Below, piece after piece: positions 6,667 to 9,092 of a stretch of DNA of 9,092 bases. Under the pieces are notes generated by a model, which saw only the letters and a list, made by a program, of their open reading frames with translations, was not told the DNA's origin and made no database searches. Origin of the DNA: Candidatus Melainabacteria bacterium GWA2_34_9 (GTDB taxonomy: Bacteria > Cyanobacteriota > Vampirovibrionia > Gastranaerophilales > UBA9971); the NCBI GenBank assembly GCA_001784535.1, contig MFRJ01000043.1:1-9092 (forward strand), in the 5' to 3' direction. The position numbers were made by a program, and so were the translations under genes. The first letter of the stretch is position 1, and each line of letters starts with the position of its first letter.

Positions 6667-7866
6667 ATGCGTATATTATTTTTACACAGAAATTTTCCCG
6701 CACAGTTCAGGCATCTTGCGACTTATCTTGCTCAAAATGGGCACGAAGTCGTGTATCTTACAAATAGAAATGATGGAATAAATATTGCGGGGATTAAGAA
6801 AATCCCTTATGGGCTTCATAGAGAAGTGAAACCTGAAACGCATCATTACCTTAAATTCACAGAAGATGCCATACTTCATGGACAGGGAGCATTAAGAGAA
6901 GCTTTAAAATTAAAAGCAGCAGGGTTTTATCCTGATGTAATAATAGGTCATTCTTGGGGACCTGTAAGTTTTACAAAAGACGTTTTTCCAAAAGCTAAGT
7001 TAATAGCATACATAGAATGGTTTTATAACTCCCATAATTCCGACATTGATTTTATTAAAGCTCCTGATATAGACACAATGGCAAAAACACGATACAAAAA
7101 TTCCCATATTCTTGTTGACTTATACACCTCTGATAAAGTTATAACCCCAACCAAATGGCAATTAGAACAAATACCAAAAGAATTTCACGATAAAGCTTCT
7201 GTAATTCACGAAGGAATTGATACAGACTTCTTTAAACCAGATGAAAATACTGTTTTTGAATTTGAAGACAAGAAATTTACCCGACGAGATGAAATTATAA
7301 CTTACGCTACAAGGGGAATGGAGCCATATAGGGGATTTCCTCAGTTTATGGAAGCAATTTCAATCATTCAAAAAAGAAGACCAAATGCTCATATTTTTAT
7401 TGCAGGAGAAGACAGGGTTTGCTATGGGGGAAAACTTCCTGACGGGAAAACTTTTAAAGAACTTATGCTTGAAAAATATGATTATGATTTATCACGACTT
7501 TCTTTTACGGGAAGTTTGCCTTATCCTGAATATGTAAAGCTTCTTCAGGTAACATCCACACAAGTTTATCTTACTTATCCGTTTGTTTTATCTTGGTCAA
7601 TGCTTGAAGCTATGTCCTGCGGAGGACTTATCTTGGCTTCGAATACTCCTCCCGTGACCGAAGTTATTCAGGATAATTCTAACGGTATTTTGTTTGACTT
7701 TTTTAAACCGGATGAAATAGCCAATAAAGTTGATTTAGTTCTTAATAACAGGCAAAAATTTGATCATTTAAGAATAAATGCAAGACAAACCATTGTTGAA
7801 AATTATAACCAGAAAGAAATGCTTAAAAAACAGCTAAAACTTTGCGAAGCAGACGTCGAAATATAA
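6667..7866 (+). CDS. GT4-like (GT-B fold) glycosyltransferase
   Basis: A 399-residue cytosolic glycosyltransferase, presumably transferring a sugar from a nucleotide donor. The N-terminal Rossmann half starts MRILFLHRNFPAQFRHLA and includes NGHEVVYLTNR and DVIIGHSWG. The C-terminal donor-binding half includes YATRGMEPYRGFPQFMEA (213-230), a helix with RRPNAHIFIAGED, and LEAMSCGGLILASNTPPVTEVI (313-334). The first Glu of the classic E-x7-E motif is Phe here (F306 in TYPFVLSWSMLEAM); I recall this YPFVLSWS variant from a subgroup of GT4-like enzymes, so it is probably not a defect. No membrane helix or signal is seen. ATG is preceded by AAAGAGGT with 5 bp spacing. It is 55 bp after the TpsB gene on the same strand, without an obvious terminator between them, so co-transcription is possible. 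The acceptor (surface glycan or protein) cannot be read from the sequence. Confidence 0.9.
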   Translation: MRILFLHRNFPAQFRHLATYLAQNGHEVVYLTNRNDGINIAGIKKIPYGLHREVKPETHHYLKFTEDAILHGQGALREALKLKAAGFYPDVIIGHSWGPVSFTKDVFPKAKLIAYIEWFYNSHNSDIDFIKAPDIDTMAKTRYKNSHILVDLYTSDKVITPTKWQLEQIPKEFHDKASVIHEGIDTDFFKPDENTVFEFEDKKFTRRDEIITYATRGMEPYRGFPQFMEAISIIQKRRPNAHIFIAGEDRVCYGGKLPDGKTFKELMLEKYDYDLSRLSFTGSLPYPEYVKLLQVTSTQVYLTYPFVLSWSMLEAMSCGGLILASNTPPVTEVIQDNSNGILFDFFKPDEIANKVDLVLNNRQKFDHLRINARQTIVENYNQKEMLKKQLKLCEADVEI

Positions 7867-7869
7867 ATT

Positions 7870-9092
7870 TCAAAACAATTCAGGTGCTCTAGATTTTAGT
7901 TCTTCATTCAATTGAGGTAATTTTTCAATCATTTCATAATACCAGTCTGTCCGCTCCTGATAATGCATTGATAAAAGACGATTTTCGGCTACATAATTAT
8001 ATGCATTCTTTGCAAGTTCATGCCTAAAATCGACATCCTCAATCAATTTAACAAGTTTTTCCTCAAATTCTTCTACCGAGTTATAAATAAGTCCTGTTTT
8101 TCCTTCATCTATAGTATTTTTATAAACTGTAGGACTTGCAAGTGCTGCAACTCCGTGTCCGGCACATTCTATAAATTTAAGATCAGACTTCATTGAATTA
8201 AAGTGGTTAAATTCAAGAGGAAGTATTGCTATATCGCATTGTTTTAAGATATTTTCATAAACATTATATGGACAATAAGATTTAAATTCCTTGTTTTTTG
8301 TATTTAAAGAGTCAAAAAACAACTTATCATGAATAATTTTTACACTTATTTTATCTTCATAATCTGATATTACTTTGTTTAAAGAATGTAAAATCGGCTT
8401 CCAGTCTTCTTCCCTGTTTAAAGCACCAAAAAATATTGTCGTTTTTTCATTTTTATAAGTTCTGACAGGAGGCAAATAAGCTAACTGGTTTTTAAAAACT
8501 TTTACATTAGGATTAAATTGCTTTAAAAATTCAGCCAACGGCTCTGTTGAAACTTGAACCCCATGACAGCTCCTGAATGCAAAGAAATTATTCTTTTTAA
8601 ATTGCTCTTCCCATCTCAGTGGGTCATCATCAATTTCATTTATCACAAGGTAATTTCTTGAGAAAAGTTGTTTTTGCTGGTCGGGTTTTTGCGAAATAGT
8701 TTTTTGCCAGATAAAGACCTTGTTTTCATAGGAATTGCCGATGTTTAAATCAACAGTTTTATTAGATTCAACTGTTTTTACGCCGGGAATAGTCGAACAA
8801 AAACTATGAGGTTCTGTTACCCTTACTCTTGAACAAACTTTTTCTTCTCCTATCTTTGTCTGGATTAAAAGAGGTTTTATTTTGAATCCATATTTTACTG
8901 CCCTTACGATATATTGCAAACTTTTTATTTGTGAACGAAATTGCTTTGGATCAACCCCAAACTCTTTAATAACAGGTGTAATCAGGTCATTAAATTTCTT
9001 AAATAATTCTAGATTATTACCGATAGGTTCAAATTGTCTTGGTTGTATTTCAACAATTTTAAGCCCACATTCAATAAAAAGTTTTCTTATGT
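7870..9092 (-). CDS. Glycosyltransferase fused to a probable methyltransferase C-terminus (5' part off window)
   Basis: The minus-strand frame is open from the right edge to a TGA at 7872-7870, 406 visible residues; the TTG near 8919 is internal, since the reading frame and plausible protein continue upstream. The first ~70 residues (IRKLFIECGLKIVEIQPRQF onward, to QYIVRAVK) resemble the end of a class I SAM-dependent methyltransferase, where LFxxAGF-type helices precede the last strand. Then comes a glycosyltransferase region: VCSRVRVTEPHSF, VINEIDDDPLRW, HGVQVSTEPLAEFLKQFNPN, FFGALNREEDWKP, and the donor-site segment SDLKFIECAGHGVAALASP, which parallels the SxLKFxEYAAxGxPVxAS block of GT4-type enzymes. 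Methyltransferase-glycosyltransferase fusions with this linker are known in surface-polysaccharide loci. It converges on the GT4 gene, with 3 bp between the two stop codons. The methyltransferase part is inferred from a short tail only. Confidence 0.8.
   Translation of the reverse strand, partial: IRKLFIECGLKIVEIQPRQFEPIGNNLELFKKFNDLITPVIKEFGVDPKQFRSQIKSLQYIVRAVKYGFKIKPLLIQTKIGEEKVCSRVRVTEPHSFCSTIPGVKTVESNKTVDLNIGNSYENKVFIWQKTISQKPDQQKQLFSRNYLVINEIDDDPLRWEEQFKKNNFFAFRSCHGVQVSTEPLAEFLKQFNPNVKVFKNQLAYLPPVRTYKNEKTTIFFGALNREEDWKPILHSLNKVISDYEDKISVKIIHDKLFFDSLNTKNKEFKSYCPYNVYENILKQCDIAILPLEFNHFNSMKSDLKFIECAGHGVAALASPTVYKNTIDEGKTGLIYNSVEEFEEKLVKLIEDVDFRHELAKNAYNYVAENRLLSMHYQERTDWYYEMIEKLPQLNEELKSRAPELF

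Noticed and set aside
7870..8919. A complete 349-residue glycosyltransferase starting at TTG 8919 on the minus strand
   Set aside because: The frame stays open to the window edge with plausible protein sequence; TTG 8919 falls inside a conserved-looking segment and has no convincing ribosome site.
1..9092. tRNA, rRNA, CRISPR array, insertion sequence or phage attachment site
   Set aside because: I saw no repeat-spacer array, transposase, inverted-repeat pair flanking a target duplication, or tRNA-like cloverleaf in the small non-coding gaps.

Overview
The window is AT-rich (roughly 30% GC by eye) and densely coding. It comes from a diderm (Gram-negative-type) bacterium, because it encodes an outer-membrane two-partner secretion (TPS) transporter with POTRA domains plus several exported proteins. 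A CHASE2-type class IIIb adenylate cyclase beside TPS genes, in such AT-rich DNA, would fit a non-photosynthetic cyanobacterial relative (Melainabacteria/Vampirovibrionia-like) or another deep-branching diderm such as Omnitrophota or Elusimicrobiota. That placement is inference; no marker gene is present.

Layout. (1) Bases 2-1621: the 3' end of a large beta-helical TPS-type exoprotein whose N-terminus lies outside the window. It ends in a Ser/Thr/Asn/Glu-rich linker and a C-terminal domain that looks like the second half of an M48 metallopeptidase. (2) 1633-3753: membrane CHASE2 sensor fused to a class III adenylate cyclase with an intact active site. (3) 3750-4067: small exported Lys-rich protein of unknown function, overlapping the cyclase stop by 4 bp. 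(4) 4084-4728: exported M48 peptidase first half with HEIAH, stopping before the third zinc ligand. (5) A 107-bp gap with a good sigma70-like promoter and a perfect 18-bp palindrome. (6) 4836-6611: TpsB (FhaC/ShlB family) transporter. (7) 6667-7866: GT4-like glycosyltransferase. (8) 7870 to the right edge, minus strand: a second glycosyltransferase joined to what looks like the end of a methyltransferase domain, N-terminus off the window. It converges on (7) with only 3 bp between stop codons.

How they may work together. Genes 1-4 are packed like one operon, and the TpsB gene follows on the same strand behind its own likely promoter. The simplest reading is a surface-adhesin export locus with a cAMP-producing envelope sensor and an envelope protease. 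The most unusual point is that the two halves of an M48 zinc-peptidase fold appear to be on different proteins: HExxH on the short exported protein at 4084-4728, and the ExxAD / GYNP / HPxTxxRI part on the C-terminus of the exoprotein. TPS substrates are exported N-terminus first, so that C-terminus would be the last part in the periplasm. A split protease assembled on the exoprotein tail, perhaps to mature or release it, is therefore conceivable but unproven. The two glycosyltransferases may form a separate surface-glycan module or may modify the exoprotein; the sequence does not decide this.
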